A DNA stretch of 64,000 nucleotides from Streptococcus gallinaceus (GTDB taxonomy: Bacteria; Bacillota; Bacilli; Lactobacillales; Streptococcaceae), in NCBI RefSeq assembly GCF_024170225.1, contig NZ_JALJXU010000001.1:1-64000 (forward strand), read 5' to 3'. Positions 16,672 through 25,685 of this stretch are shown in pieces. The position numbers and the translations under genes are program-made. Under the pieces are notes generated by a model. It was not told the origin of the DNA and made no database searches. It was given only the letters and a program-made list of their open reading frames with translations. Numbering within the stretch: position 1 is the stretch's first letter; every line of letters starts with the position of its first letter.

Positions 16672-19074
16672 ATGAAGAAAAATACAAAAAAAGGAAAAAC
16701 AACGCGTCGCCCGACCAAGGCTGAGCAGGCGCAGCGGCAGAATATGCGTGCCTTATTGCTGCGGATTGCTGGTTTGATTTTACTGGGATTTGCAGCCGTG
16801 AAGATGGGTGCATTTGGGCTTACCGCCTATAATATTCTCCGTGCTATTGCGGGAAGTTCAGCCTATCTCTTGTTAGTTGGGATTGCAGTTTATCTCTTAT
16901 TCAGCCAACGTATTCATCGCAGAGAAGGGGTTCTTTCTGGTTTTCTCTTGTTTTTAGCAGGAATTTTATTGGAATTTCAAGCCTATTTGGATGTGACCTA
17001 TAAGGGAGAGGATTTATTTGCCCATACGGTTCAGCTCTTGTTGGAGGACACGACTAAGTTTCAGGTGACTCATTATCTAGGAGGAGGCCTTGTTGGTGGA
17101 TTGCTCTACATGCCGGTCTCATTTCTCTTTGCGACAATCGGTAGCTTTTTCATTGGGATACTATTGATTACGTTTGGTCTCTTTTTCATGAGTCCTTGGT
17201 CGGTTTATGATTTGGCAGATATGTTTGCCCTTGCGGTGGAAAAATACCAAGAAAAAAGTGCCATTCGTGCTGAAAAGCGCCAAGAAAGACGATGGGCTAA
17301 GGAAGCGGAAAAAGAAGCTAGATTGGCAGAAGAAGAGGCTCGTCGGGAGCAAGAAGCTTTGGCAGAGGCTGAACGGCAGTCTTTGTTAGAGGAAGAACCT
17401 TTACTTGCCTACCCATCAGTCGATATGGAAACAGGCGAAATCTTAGAAGACATCCCGCATGAGCCCATTATCCGAGATTATCAAGACCTTCATTTACCTG
17501 ATTTTCCAACTGAAGAGATGCCCGTCTCTCTAGAAGAAGAATTTCCGGTTCTGCTAGCAGACGAAGAGCCCTTTGAAGCAGTTCCAGAAGAAGGGGATGA
17601 GGAGATTGTCTTTGCCAAAACAGCTCCGACATTGAAGGATCGTTTGGCCTACCGATTGCCATCAATTGACTTGTTTGCGCCAGCCAAGGCTAGCAGTCAG
17701 GTGAATGAGAAAAAATTGGTTCGCCAAAATATCAAGGTCTTGGAAGATACATTTGCGAGTTTTGGCATCAAGGTCGTAGTAGAGCGCGCAGAGATTGGTC
17801 CATCGGTGACTCGCTATGAAGTCAAGCCCGCAGTCGGAGTTCGTGTCAATCGGATTTCTAACTTGGCAGATGACTTGGCACTTGCGCTTGCGGCTAAGGA
17901 CGTCCGAATTGAAGCACCGATTCCTGGTAAATCCTTGGTTGGGATTGAAGTGCCAAACTCAGAAGTTGCCTCCGTTTCCTTCCGTGAATTGTGGGAACAG
18001 GCTCAGACTAATCCAAGAAAGCTTTTGGAAGTACCGCTTGGTAAGGCTGTCAATGGCTCAGCCAAAAGTTTTGATTTGACCAAAATGCCTCACCTTTTGG
18101 TGGCCGGTTCTACAGGTTCGGGTAAATCTGTCGCCGTAAACGGCATCATCTCCAGCATTCTCATGAAGGCTCGACCAGATGAAGTCAAGTTTATGATGAT
18201 TGACCCTAAAATGGTAGAATTATCTGTCTACAATGACATTCCCCATTTGCTAATTCCCGTGGTGACCAATCCTCGCAAAGCCAGTCGCGCCTTGCAAAAA
18301 GTCGTTGATGAGATGGAAAATCGCTACGAACTCTTCAGTAAAGTTGGTGTTCGTAATATCGAAGGGTACAATGCTAAGGTTGAAGAATTCAATGCTCAGT
18401 CGCAGGAAAAACAAATTCCTCTGCCATTGATTGTCGTAATCGTTGATGAATTGGCTGACCTCATGATGGTTGCCAGCAAGGAAGTTGAAGATGCCATTAT
18501 TCGCCTAGGGCAAAAGGCGCGTGCGGCAGGGATTCACATGATTTTGGCCACTCAACGCCCATCTGTCGATGTTATTAGCGGCTTGATTAAGGCCAATGTG
18601 CCATCCCGTGTTGCCTTTGCGGTGGCATCGGGGACGGACAGTCGGACTATCTTAGGAGAAAACGGGGCGGAAAAACTCTTGGGACGAGGCGACATGCTCT
18701 TTCACCCAATTGGAGAATCGGCTCCCCTTCGTTTGCAAGGTTCCTTCATTTCAGATGGTGATGTAGAGCGGATTGTGACCTTTATCAAAGACCAGGCAGA
18801 TGCTGAATACGACGAAAGCTTTGACCCAGGAGAAGTATCCGAAAGCGATGATTTTTCTGGAAATGGTGGCAGCGCCACATTGGATGGAGATCCTCTTTTT
18901 GCAGAAGCGCGTGCGCTTGTTATCGAGACACAAAAGGCCAGCGCGTCTATGATTCAGCGCCGCTTGTCCGTCGGATTTAACCGTGCGACTCGTCTCATGG
19001 AAGAACTAGAGGAGGCCGGAGTAATCGGACCTGCAGAAGGAACCAAGCCTAGAAAAGTATTGGAGACACAGTAA
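16672..19074 (+). CDS. ftsK: DNA translocase FtsK/SpoIIIE
   Basis: 800 residues. Four hydrophobic segments in the first 190 residues anchor the protein at the septum. A Lys/Glu/Ala-rich linker (about 195-330) follows, then the alpha/beta motor with Walker [13 protein letters not shown] (about 481-492) and Walker [14 protein letters not shown], and the winged-helix gamma domain at the C-terminus ([20 protein letters not shown]) that reads polar sequences. It pumps chromosome ends through the closing septum. Length and order are standard for streptococci. It overlaps the next gene by one base. Confidence 0.96.
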   Translation: MKKNTKKGKTTRRPTKAEQAQRQNMRALLLRIAGLILLGFAAVKMGAFGLTAYNILRAIAGSSAYLLLVGIAVYLLFSQRIHRREGVLSGFLLFLAGILLEFQAYLDVTYKGEDLFAHTVQLLLEDTTKFQVTHYLGGGLVGGLLYMPVSFLFATIGSFFIGILLITFGLFFMSPWSVYDLADMFALAVEKYQEKSAIRAEKRQERRWAKEAEKEARLAEEEARREQEALAEAERQSLLEEEPLLAYPSVDMETGEILEDIPHEPIIRDYQDLHLPDFPTEEMPVSLEEEFPVLLADEEPFEAVPEEGDEEIVFAKTAPTLKDRLAYRLPSIDLFAPAKASSQVNEKKLVRQNIKVLEDTFASFGIKVVVERAEIGPSVTRYEVKPAVGVRVNRISNLADDLALALAAKDVRIEAPIPGKSLVGIEVPNSEVASVSFRELWEQAQTNPRKLLEVPLGKAVNGSAKSFDLTKMPHLLVAGSTGSGKSVAVNGIISSILMKARPDEVKFMMIDPKMVELSVYNDIPHLLIPVVTNPRKASRALQKVVDEMENRYELFSKVGVRNIEGYNAKVEEFNAQSQEKQIPLPLIVVIVDELADLMMVASKEVEDAIIRLGQKARAAGIHMILATQRPSVDVISGLIKANVPSRVAFAVASGTDSRTILGENGAEKLLGRGDMLFHPIGESAPLRLQGSFISDGDVERIVTFIKDQADAEYDESFDPGEVSESDDFSGNGGSATLDGDPLFAEARALVIETQKASASMIQRRLSVGFNRATRLMEELEEAGVIGPAEGTKPRKVLETQ

Positions 19075-19460
19075 TGGAATTTCAAAGTGTGCACCACGTA
19101 GCTATTATTGGCCGTGATTATGAAAAAATGCGTGAATTTTATGTGGACAAATTAGGTTTTGAGCAGTTGGATGAGCATATTCGACCAGAAAAAAATGACA
19201 TTCTTTTCAATGTCAAAAAGGGAAATCTAATACTAGAAATCTTCATCAAGCCATGTGCTCCGCTTCGACCTGTCATGCCCAGTCCAGAGCATACAGGATT
19301 GCGTCATCTAGCCTTTAAAGTCGAGGATGTTGAAGCCTGTCTAGAAGCATTTGACCAGTTAGAAATCCGTCACGAAGACTTGCGAACGGATGATTTTGAT
19401 GAAAAGAAAATGGCATTCTTCTTTGACCCAGATGGTCTACCGCTTGAAATACATGAATAA
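19074..19460 (+). CDS. VOC/glyoxalase superfamily protein
   Basis: 128 residues. Two beta-alpha-beta-beta-beta units: VHHVAIIGRDYEKMREFYVD, then GLRHLAFKVEDVEACLEAF. Metal-ligand candidates are H7 or H8, E56 (LILEIF), H79 (LRHLAF) and E126 (PLEIHE). This is the SMU1112c-type VOC protein common in streptococci; the reaction is unknown. Its ATG overlaps the ftsK stop (TAATG), so it is translated from the ftsK transcript. Confidence 0.87.
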   Translation: MEFQSVHHVAIIGRDYEKMREFYVDKLGFEQLDEHIRPEKNDILFNVKKGNLILEIFIKPCAPLRPVMPSPEHTGLRHLAFKVEDVEACLEAFDQLEIRHEDLRTDDFDEKKMAFFFDPDGLPLEIHE

Positions 19461-19462
19461 GA

Positions 19463-19490
19463 AAAGCCCAGCGATTGCTGGGCTTTATTT
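19463..19490. terminator. Bidirectional terminator
   Basis: A perfect 10-base stem, AAAGCCCAGC-GATT-GCTGGGCTTT, between two convergent genes. Confidence 0.88.
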
Positions 19491-19844
19491 CATAAAGAAA
19501 ACAGAGATGACGAGGGCGAGATACATCAAAAAAGTGAGAATAAATCCTGCTCGCCAAAATGTTTTCATAAATTTTCCTGTATCAAAACTGCGTTTCTTAA
19601 AGACCATGAGGGCGCACAAGACCAGAGCCAACAAGCCCAAGGCAAGTCCCAATAATGGAAGCATACTATGGTAGTAGGCCTTGTCGGAGATTAGGTAAAA
19701 TTCGCCGACAAATAAAGGAAAGGCCAGATCAGCAAAATTAAGCCCTCTTTTCCGTAAACCGAGGAGTTTGACCAAGATAACAGAAATCAGTAGCGTCAAA
19801 ATAAGAAAAAGAATAGCAGCTATTTTTAATAAGATCAGATTCAT
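19485..19844 (-). CDS. DUF3397 family membrane protein
   Basis: 119 residues with four hydrophobic segments (about 4-26, 38-54, 60-82, 95-117), a small integral membrane protein. Sequence character and length agree with DUF3397, widespread in Lactobacillales and without known role. It lies alone between the ftsK-VOC unit and the ribosomal protein operon, facing away from the latter. Confidence 0.8.
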   Translation of the reverse strand: MNLILLKIAAILFLILTLLISVILVKLLGLRKRGLNFADLAFPLFVGEFYLISDKAYYHSMLPLLGLALGLLALVLCALMVFKKRSFDTGKFMKTFWRAGFILTFLMYLALVISVFFMK

Positions 19845-19887
19845 GTCTTTATTCTATAAAAAAACTCTAAAAAAGTAAACTTTTAAC

Positions 19888-19916
19888 TTGCAATAAAAGC
19901 AAGGAATCTGTATACT
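19888..19916 (+). promoter_or_regulatory. Promoter of the rplK-rplA operon
   Basis: TTGCAA at 19888-19893, a 17-base spacer and TATACT at 19911-19916. Confidence 0.8.
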
Positions 19917-19922
19917 AGAAGA

Positions 19923-19979
19923 GTATGTGTTCGACACATACTTGTGGGAGGTAAAAATCTTTAATTACCGAAAGAACCA
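19923..19979 (+). promoter_or_regulatory. Structured rplK leader, candidate L1 autoregulatory site
   Basis: A perfect 8-base hairpin (GTATGTGT-TCG-ACACATAC, 19923-19941) is followed by GTGG...GGTAA pairing with TTACC...CCAC with an internal loop. Ribosomal protein L1 is known to repress the L11-L1 operon by binding a leader that mimics its 23S site; that this stem is the site is inference. Confidence 0.45.
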
Positions 19980-19999
19980 CAATAGGAGGATTTTATATC

Positions 20000-20425
20000 A
20001 TGGCTAAAAAAGTCGAAAAACTCGTAAAACTTCAAATTCCTGCAGGTAAAGCTACTCCAGCTCCACCGGTTGGTCCAGCATTGGGTCAAGCAGGTATCAA
20101 TATCATGGGATTCACTAAAGAGTTCAACGCTCGTACAGCTGACCAAGCTGGTATGATCATCCCAGTTGTTATCTCTGTGTATGAAGATAAATCATTTGAT
20201 TTCATCTGTAAAACACCACCAGCTGCTGTTCTTTTGAAAAAAGCTGCAGGTGTTGAAAAAGGTTCAGGCACACCAAACAAAACTAAAGTTGCTTCAGTAA
20301 CTCGTGCGCAAGTACAAGAAATCGCTGAAACAAAAATGCCTGACTTGAACGCTGCAAACATCGAATCAGCAATGCGCATGATCGAAGGTACAGCTCGTTC
20401 AATGGGATTCACTGTTACTGACTAA
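20000..20425 (+). CDS. rplK: 50S ribosomal protein L11
   Basis: 141 residues, the standard length. N-terminal [20 protein letters not shown] with the [15 protein letters not shown] signature and the C-terminal RNA-binding domain ending [10 protein letters not shown] are diagnostic. It binds the GTPase-associated region of 23S rRNA. Codon use is strongly biased, as expected for a highly expressed gene. A structured leader and a strong promoter precede it, and rplA follows after 56 bases. Confidence 0.98.
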   Translation: MAKKVEKLVKLQIPAGKATPAPPVGPALGQAGINIMGFTKEFNARTADQAGMIIPVVISVYEDKSFDFICKTPPAAVLLKKAAGVEKGSGTPNKTKVASVTRAQVQEIAETKMPDLNAANIESAMRMIEGTARSMGFTVTD

Positions 20426-20481
20426 TCTGTATCAGTAGAAATCGTAACCGATTTATTGAAAACACAAGGAGAACATATCTA

Positions 20482-21171
20482 ATGGCTAAAAAAAGCAAAC
20501 AAATGCGTGCTGCTCTTGAGAAAATCGACAGCACAAAAGCTTACAGTGTTGAAGAAGCTGTAGCACTTGCAAAAGAAACAAATTTTGCAAAATTTGACGC
20601 AACTGTAGAAGTTGCTTACAACTTGAACATCGACGTTCGTAAAGCAGACCAACAAATCCGTGGTGCAATGGTATTGCCAAACGGTACTGGTAAAACTGCT
20701 CGCGTATTGGTATTTGCTCGCGGTGCAAAAGCTGAAGAAGCAAAAGCTGCTGGTGCAGACTTCGTTGGTGAAGAAGACCTTGTTGCTAAAATCAACGGTG
20801 GTTGGTTAGACTTTGACGTCGTAATCGCTACACCTGACATGATGGCACTTGTTGGTCGTCTTGGTCGCGTGCTTGGTCCACGTAACTTGATGCCAAACCC
20901 TAAAACTGGTACAGTAACGATGGATATTGCTAAAGCAGTTGAAGAGTCTAAAGGTGGTAAAATCACTTACCGTGCTGACAAAGCAGGTATCGTTCAAGCG
21001 ATCATCGGTAAAGTATCATTTGAAGCTGACAAATTGGTTGAAAACTTCAAAGCTTTCAACGATGTTATCGTAAAAGCTAAACCAGCTACAGCTAAAGGTA
21101 CTTACATCACAAGCCTTACAATCACTACAACACAAGGTGTTGGTATCAAAGTTGATACAAACTCATTGTAA
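20482..21171 (+). CDS. rplA: 50S ribosomal protein L1
   Basis: 229 residues, the usual length. Diagnostic segments are [20 protein letters not shown], the [12 protein letters not shown] region and [19 protein letters not shown]. It binds 23S rRNA at the L1 stalk and is the known translational repressor of the L11-L1 operon. It follows rplK in the same transcript and ends at a UUCG-loop terminator. Confidence 0.98.
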   Translation: MAKKSKQMRAALEKIDSTKAYSVEEAVALAKETNFAKFDATVEVAYNLNIDVRKADQQIRGAMVLPNGTGKTARVLVFARGAKAEEAKAAGADFVGEEDLVAKINGGWLDFDVVIATPDMMALVGRLGRVLGPRNLMPNPKTGTVTMDIAKAVEESKGGKITYRADKAGIVQAIIGKVSFEADKLVENFKAFNDVIVKAKPATAKGTYITSLTITTTQGVGIKVDTNSL

Positions 21172-21181
21172 TTTGTAATGC

Positions 21182-21208
21182 AAAGACTGTCTTCGGGCAG
21201 TCTTTTTT
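21182..21208 (+). terminator. Terminator of rplK-rplA
   Basis: AAAGACTGTC-TTCG-GGCAGTCTTT with a stable UUCG tetraloop and a T run. Confidence 0.9.
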
Positions 21209-21277
21209 GTGTTGAATTTTTGCAATCCACCCAGATTTTGGGTAAGATATGGTTATAAATGTGTAAAGGAGAACATG

Positions 21278-22057
21278 ATGGACCAATATGTAAAACCAGC
21301 TGTTTGGCGCTGGGAAGATGAAAATAATGCTCCTTCAGGAAATAGACCAACGGCAGGTAGCCGATTTGAGCAAACATTATCCAAAGGGGAGCACCGTTTT
21401 CAAGTCTATTCCTTGGCAACGCCAAATGGCATTAAGGTACCGATCCTTCTAGAAGAGCTACTTGAATTAGGCCATCAGGCTGACTATGATTTGTTTAAGG
21501 TGGACATCGGGAAAGGAGAGCAATTTGGGTCGGAGTTTGTGGTGCTTAATCCTAATTCAAAGATTCCTGTACTGTTGGACCAAGAGATAGGTATCAATGT
21601 ATTTGAGTCTGCCAATATCTTACTTTATCTGGCAGAGCAATTCTCAGCCTTGATTCCGACTGACTTGGCAGAGCGCACGCAGGTGCTCAACTGGCTTTTT
21701 TGGCAAACGGGTGTAGCTCCATTTGTTGGCGGCGGCTTCGGGCATTTCTTCCACTATGCACCGACTGCGCAGCAATACCCTATCGACCGCTATACTATGG
21801 AGACCAAGCGTCAGCTTGATTTGCTGGACCAGCAATTGGCACAGCATGCTTACGTAGCGGGCAAAGAGTACAGTATCGCAGATGTGGCAATTTGGTCATG
21901 GTATGGTCGCCTGTTAGATGGAAATTTGTATCCAGGCGCCGCAGACTTTCTTGATGGACAGTCTTACACACATGTATTGGCCTGGGCAGAGAAAATCAAA
22001 AATCGACCAGCTGTTCAGCGGGCTTTAGCAAAAGAATATCAACCTATGGAAGGATAA
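21278..22057 (+). CDS. Glutathione S-transferase family protein, YghU-like
   Basis: 259 residues from ATG 21278 (AAAGGAG spaced 6 bases; the adjacent ATG 21275 is the alternative). The N-terminus KPAVWRWEDENNAPSGNRPT and the thioredoxin-fold start VYSLATPNGIKVPILLEELL match YghU, a disulfide reductase-like GST. The loop NPNSKIPVL holds the cis-proline, ESANILLYLAE is the glutathione-binding segment, and an all-helical C-terminal domain follows. Substrate is not predictable; a role in thiol redox balance is inferred. It is monocistronic. Confidence 0.87.
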   Translation: MDQYVKPAVWRWEDENNAPSGNRPTAGSRFEQTLSKGEHRFQVYSLATPNGIKVPILLEELLELGHQADYDLFKVDIGKGEQFGSEFVVLNPNSKIPVLLDQEIGINVFESANILLYLAEQFSALIPTDLAERTQVLNWLFWQTGVAPFVGGGFGHFFHYAPTAQQYPIDRYTMETKRQLDLLDQQLAQHAYVAGKEYSIADVAIWSWYGRLLDGNLYPGAADFLDGQSYTHVLAWAEKIKNRPAVQRALAKEYQPMEG

Positions 22058-22071
22058 AATTTGAAAATAAT

Positions 22072-22100
22072 AAAAAGCAAGGAATTCCTTGCTTTTTATA
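22072..22100. terminator. Bidirectional terminator
   Basis: A perfect 11-base stem, AAAAAGCAAGG-AATT-CCTTGCTTTTT, between two convergent genes. Confidence 0.9.
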
Positions 22101-23178
22101 CTCTATAAAACTCTTGATTTTTTAAGACAAGTTCGCTGACAGCTGCATATTTTTTGAGATTTTTCAGTTCGCTTGGATTGGTAACAAGTGTGATGACAAA
22201 GCCTTTTTTGCCCATGCGACCAGTTCGGCCCGCACGATGAGTATAGACTTCCAAATCACGTGGCACTTCAAAGTTGAGAACACATTCGAGTTGGTCGATG
22301 TCCATTCCACGGGCAACTAGGTCTGTTGCGAGGAGGAGATTGATATCATGTTGCTTGAATTTCTCGATGATAACCTTGCGGAATTTGACATTGACGTCAG
22401 AAGCAAGCGATACGACGTTTGCTTGGCGATAGGTCAGCTTTTCTTCGGTCGCGCCTAGGTCAGATAGACTATTGAAAAAGGCTAGCGCGCGGAAATCGGG
22501 GATATTGGACAGTTTGCGCAAGAGCTCAATCCGGTCGCGCTTGTCAACCATCATGTAATAATGCTGAATATTATCCAATTTTTGGTCTTGTAGGTCCAAT
22601 TTAACCACATCACTAGCTAATTTGCTTTCATCAAACTTAGCAGTCGCACTCATGTAAATCAGCTGATGATCCCGTGGTGCATAGCGAAGAATTTTATCCA
22701 CGAAATGGTACTGAGAGTCGCTGAATAATGCGTCAAACTCATCTAGAATGATGGTGTTGACGTTCATCATCTTGATTTTTTTTAATTTGATGAGTTCAAA
22801 AATCCGACCTGGCGTTCCGATGAGAATTTCCGGTCCTTTTTTGAGGCGTTCGATTTGTCGTTTTTGACTGGAGCCAGATAGGAATAATTGGGCTGTGAGT
22901 CCGATTGGTTCGGCCCAAGATTTGCAGACGTCAAAGATTTGACCGGCTAGCTCTGTATTTGGAGCCAAAAGGACTAATTGCTGGGCTTTTTTGGGTGTAA
23001 CTTTTAATAAGCTAGGCCAGAGGTAGGCCAGAGTTTTACCGGTTCCAGTTGGACTGATACCGAGCACATTGTTCCCAGACGTGATGGGAACGAAAGCTGC
23101 CTCTTGGATGGCTGTAAATTCTGTAAAATTAAGTGTTTCTAGCTGTTCTTGCCAACTAGTTGGAAATTGTTCCTGCAT
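22096..23178 (-). CDS. DEAD/DEAH box RNA helicase
   Basis: 360 residues from the ATG complementary to 23176-23178. Motifs in order: Q-motif (FTEFTAIQEAAF), I GISPTGTGKT, Ia LAPNTELAGQ, Ib GTPGRI, II DEFD in place of DEAD, III SAT, IV-V around LLATDLVARGMDID and VI HRAGRTGR. No long C-terminal extension is present, so this is a minimal helicase core, smaller than CshA. RNA target is unknown. Its first 23 bases overlap the oxidoreductase gene, so the two are co-transcribed. Confidence 0.9.
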   Translation of the reverse strand: MQEQFPTSWQEQLETLNFTEFTAIQEAAFVPITSGNNVLGISPTGTGKTLAYLWPSLLKVTPKKAQQLVLLAPNTELAGQIFDVCKSWAEPIGLTAQLFLSGSSQKRQIERLKKGPEILIGTPGRIFELIKLKKIKMMNVNTIILDEFDALFSDSQYHFVDKILRYAPRDHQLIYMSATAKFDESKLASDVVKLDLQDQKLDNIQHYYMMVDKRDRIELLRKLSNIPDFRALAFFNSLSDLGATEEKLTYRQANVVSLASDVNVKFRKVIIEKFKQHDINLLLATDLVARGMDIDQLECVLNFEVPRDLEVYTHRAGRTGRMGKKGFVITLVTNPSELKNLKKYAAVSELVLKNQEFYRV

Positions 23179-24154
23179 GTAAATCCGCCTTAAATGTAAT
23201 GTTTGCGCTTTGGCGCATAGTGTTAAGTGTTTCGTGGACAGCTTGAGCATCATCTAGCCAATGCTCAACCGCTGTCTTGTCTTGTGTTTGAATGGCTTGG
23301 GCGAAGGCTTGAGCTTCTTCTAGCATTTGGTGGGGAGCTGCCATGATTGGTAGGCTTGTACTTGTTCCGTCGTAGCTAGTGAAAATAGCTGAGCGAACAT
23401 CCTGACAATCGTTTAAGACCAAGGTTCCGTCGGTAGTGTAGATTTCGCTTGGAAGATTGCTCGTCAGGTTTTTTCCGGCTTGAATCGTCACCGGAAAGGT
23501 GTCATAAATGAGTTGGCCTACACCATTGACATCAACGGTATTTGGCAGCTGCACAGCTGTGTAGTGAGCAGTAGCAGGCTTGCCAATCAGCCCAATCGCT
23601 GCATAAAGCGTGTAGACGCCGAGGTCCATGAGCGCCCCGCCTGAAAAGTCAGATGAAAAGATATTAGGCTCTTTCCCAGCTAATAGGGCACCCATTTTTG
23701 AAGAATATTTTGCGTAGGTAAAATGTCCGCCGATAACCGTTTTTTCAGCCAAGAAGTTCCGAATAATCTGGAAAGCCTGTTCTTGGTAGTTGCGAGCGGC
23801 TTCAAAAAGAAAGACTTGGTGTTCATCTGAGAGCTGGCGCAAGTGTGCCAATTCAGCAGGTGTGGATACCATTGGTTTTTCAATAATGGTGTGCTTGCCA
23901 GCTTTTAATGCCAGGCAAGCTTGCTCAAAATGGAGCGAATTTGGGCTTGCAATATAAACCACGTCCATGTCTGACGCGAAAAAATCATCCAAATTTGTAA
24001 AGAGACTGACATCCTCGTAGTCTTTTGCAAAGTCTTGAGCTGTTTCCAGACGACGTGAGTAAAGAGCTGTAAAGCGATAGGCCTGCGAAAGATTTGCCGC
24101 AGCAATAAAGTGATGAGAGATAGCACTGGTTCCAATAATTCCAAGTTTTAACAT
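23156..24154 (-). CDS. Gfo/Idh/MocA family oxidoreductase
   Basis: 332 residues. Rossmann motif [12 protein letters not shown] (5-16), then [20 protein letters not shown] and the EKP motif ([13 protein letters not shown]) that carries the conserved lysine of the family. The C-terminal alpha/beta domain has [20 protein letters not shown] with the substrate-site Asp and His-like region. It should oxidise a sugar or polyol with NAD(P); the substrate is unknown. The start codon has GGAGG upstream and faces udk across a short shared promoter region. Confidence 0.9.
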   Translation of the reverse strand: MLKLGIIGTSAISHHFIAAANLSQAYRFTALYSRRLETAQDFAKDYEDVSLFTNLDDFFASDMDVVYIASPNSLHFEQACLALKAGKHTIIEKPMVSTPAELAHLRQLSDEHQVFLFEAARNYQEQAFQIIRNFLAEKTVIGGHFTYAKYSSKMGALLAGKEPNIFSSDFSGGALMDLGVYTLYAAIGLIGKPATAHYTAVQLPNTVDVNGVGQLIYDTFPVTIQAGKNLTSNLPSEIYTTDGTLVLNDCQDVRSAIFTSYDGTSTSLPIMAAPHQMLEEAQAFAQAIQTQDKTAVEHWLDDAQAVHETLNTMRQSANITFKADLHAGTISN

Positions 24155-24236
24155 GAATGACCTCCTTGGGCGTTCTACCTTTCATTATAGCATGATTTTT
24201 GGTAAAATAGGTGGAATGAAGAAAGAGGAGAGAGAG

Positions 24237-24866
24237 ATGATTCAAAAAACCATTATTATCGGAGTGACTGGTGGTTCTGGAGGAGGGAAAACAAGTGTTT
24301 CCCAAGCAATTTTGGCCAATTTTCCTGATTCAAAAATTGCTATGATTGAGCATGATTCTTACTATAAAAATCAAGATCACCTGACATTTGAAGAGCGGGT
24401 TAAGACTAATTATGACCATCCATTGGCCTTTGATACAGATTTTATGATTGAGCAAATCAAGGAATTGATTGCAGGACGTCCGGTGGATATTCCCATTTAT
24501 GACTATACTCAGCACACGCGTAGCAAGGAAACTTATCGCCAAGAACCTCAAGATGTTTTTATTATCGAAGGTATTTTGGTGATGGAAGACGAGCGCTTGC
24601 GCGATCTGATGGACATCAAGATTTTCGTTGATACGGATGACGATATTCGCATTATTCGCCGTATTAAGCGGGATATGGTTGAACGCGGTCGTAGCTTGGA
24701 TAGTATTATTGATCAGTATACGACGGTTGTCAAACCCATGTACCACCAATTTATTGAGCCAACCAAGCGGTATGCAGATGTGGTGATTCCTGAAGGGGTC
24801 AGCAATGTGGTGGCCATCGACTTAATCAATACAAAAGTCGCAAGTATTTTGCAGGAGCGCAACTAA
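24237..24866 (+). CDS. udk: Uridine kinase
   Basis: 209 residues from ATG 24237, within the normal 205-212; an in-frame ATG at 24216 is less likely because GAAAGAGGAG sits right before 24237. P-loop [12 protein letters not shown] (8-19), then [12 protein letters not shown] and [11 protein letters not shown] with the substrate Asp and Tyr, and IVEGILV-type IIEGILVM. It phosphorylates uridine and cytidine in pyrimidine salvage. It runs directly into the PadR gene (1-base gap). Confidence 0.95.
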   Translation: MIQKTIIIGVTGGSGGGKTSVSQAILANFPDSKIAMIEHDSYYKNQDHLTFEERVKTNYDHPLAFDTDFMIEQIKELIAGRPVDIPIYDYTQHTRSKETYRQEPQDVFIIEGILVMEDERLRDLMDIKIFVDTDDDIRIIRRIKRDMVERGRSLDSIIDQYTTVVKPMYHQFIEPTKRYADVVIPEGVSNVVAIDLINTKVASILQERN

Positions 24867-24867
24867 T

Positions 24868-25416
24868 ATGCCAAGAGAACGAATTTTACCACATATTATT
24901 TTAGGAATTATGTCATCAAATGGCGGAGAAATGCTGGGCAAAGACATTATCACCTTTTTTAATCGTGAAATTGGTGAATTCTGGCAGGTTGCCCATAGTC
25001 AAGTCTACCCTGAACTCAAGCGGATGACCACTGAAGGCTACTTGACCTGTCACGGTTTACCGGACAATGACAAAGAAAAAATGTACCGTTTAACTGCCCA
25101 CGGTCAAGAAATGTTGGACGAGTGGTTGGCTATTCCCAACCAAGAAACGCCCAAGCAACGAGACATCTTTTCACTCAAAATGTTTTTCATCCAAAAGATG
25201 GACGATCAGCGGATTCCGGATTTGTTGCAGGGGCAGATTGATATTTTGGAATCGCATTTGGCGCATATGGAAGGCCGAAAAGCGACCTTGTTTGCAGATC
25301 AGGCAGCTATTGAAAATAATTATGGCCATTATTTGATTCTTCGTCGTGCGATTGCGCGCAACAAGAGCCAACTTGAATGGCTGAGAGAGATTTTAGAAGA
25401 AGTGAAGGCAGGATAG
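24868..25416 (+). CDS. PadR family transcriptional regulator
   Basis: 182 residues. N-terminal winged helix: ILPHIILGIMSSNGGEMLGK, FWQVAHSQVYPELKRMTTEG and YRLTAHGQEMLDEWL are typical PadR segments. The C-terminal half (about 100-180) is the helical dimerisation and ligand domain of the AphA/PadR subfamily. The gene starts 1 base after the udk stop. No efflux pump or phenolic-acid gene is adjacent, so its target cannot be read from context. Confidence 0.88.
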   Translation: MPRERILPHIILGIMSSNGGEMLGKDIITFFNREIGEFWQVAHSQVYPELKRMTTEGYLTCHGLPDNDKEKMYRLTAHGQEMLDEWLAIPNQETPKQRDIFSLKMFFIQKMDDQRIPDLLQGQIDILESHLAHMEGRKATLFADQAAIENNYGHYLILRRAIARNKSQLEWLREILEEVKAG

Positions 25417-25476
25417 GAGACTATTCTGCTTTTTTGTGGAATAGTTGACTGAATTCACAAAATTATCAGAAAATTC

Positions 25477-25505
25477 TTGACAAATAACAATTGCACTGCT
25501 AAAAT
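25477..25505 (+). promoter_or_regulatory. Promoter of the leu operon
   Basis: Perfect TTGACA at 25477-25482, a 17-base spacer and TAAAAT at 25500-25505. A transcription start near 25512 would leave a leader of about 170 bases containing the attenuator. Confidence 0.85.
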
Positions 25506-25535
25506 AGGATTATCACATTTCAAGGAGAATGCCAA

Positions 25536-25583
25536 ATGGTGTCAAGTTATAAACAAAACTTGTTGTTGCGATCCGAGGGCTAG
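25536..25583 (+). CDS. leuL: Leucine leader peptide of the leu attenuator
   Basis: A 15-residue frame with a good ribosome site (AAGGAG) encoding MVSSYKQNLLLRSEG. Three consecutive TTG leucine codons (25560-25568) sit near the end, as expected for ribosome stalling when leucyl-tRNA is scarce. It lies between the operon promoter and a terminator hairpin. Leucine leader peptides controlling leu/ilv genes are known from Lactococcus lactis; the symbol is by analogy. Confidence 0.8.
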   Translation: MVSSYKQNLLLRSEG

Positions 25584-25657
25584 TGCAAATCAGCATTAGT
25601 CCTGTTTGGCTTACCAAGCGGGAAGGGCATCTCGCTGGTTAAGTGAGATGTTTTTTT
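25577..25657 (+). terminator. Attenuator hairpins and terminator of the leu operon
   Basis: Three stems in a row: GGGCTAGTGC/GCATTAGTCC (25577-25602), CCTGTTTGG/CCAAGCGGG (25601-25622) and the terminator CATCTCGC/GTGAGATG (25628-25650) with a run of seven Ts. Stems one and two share bases and so compete, which is what a ribosome-position-dependent attenuator needs. Stem one begins inside the end of the leader peptide gene. Confidence 0.75.
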
Positions 25658-25685
25658 ATCAAATGAAATAGAAAGTGGTGGAAGT

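Noticed and set aside
20616..20966. Antisense open frames over rplK and rplA
   Set aside because: Strong codon bias of ribosomal protein genes leaves the opposite strand open by chance.
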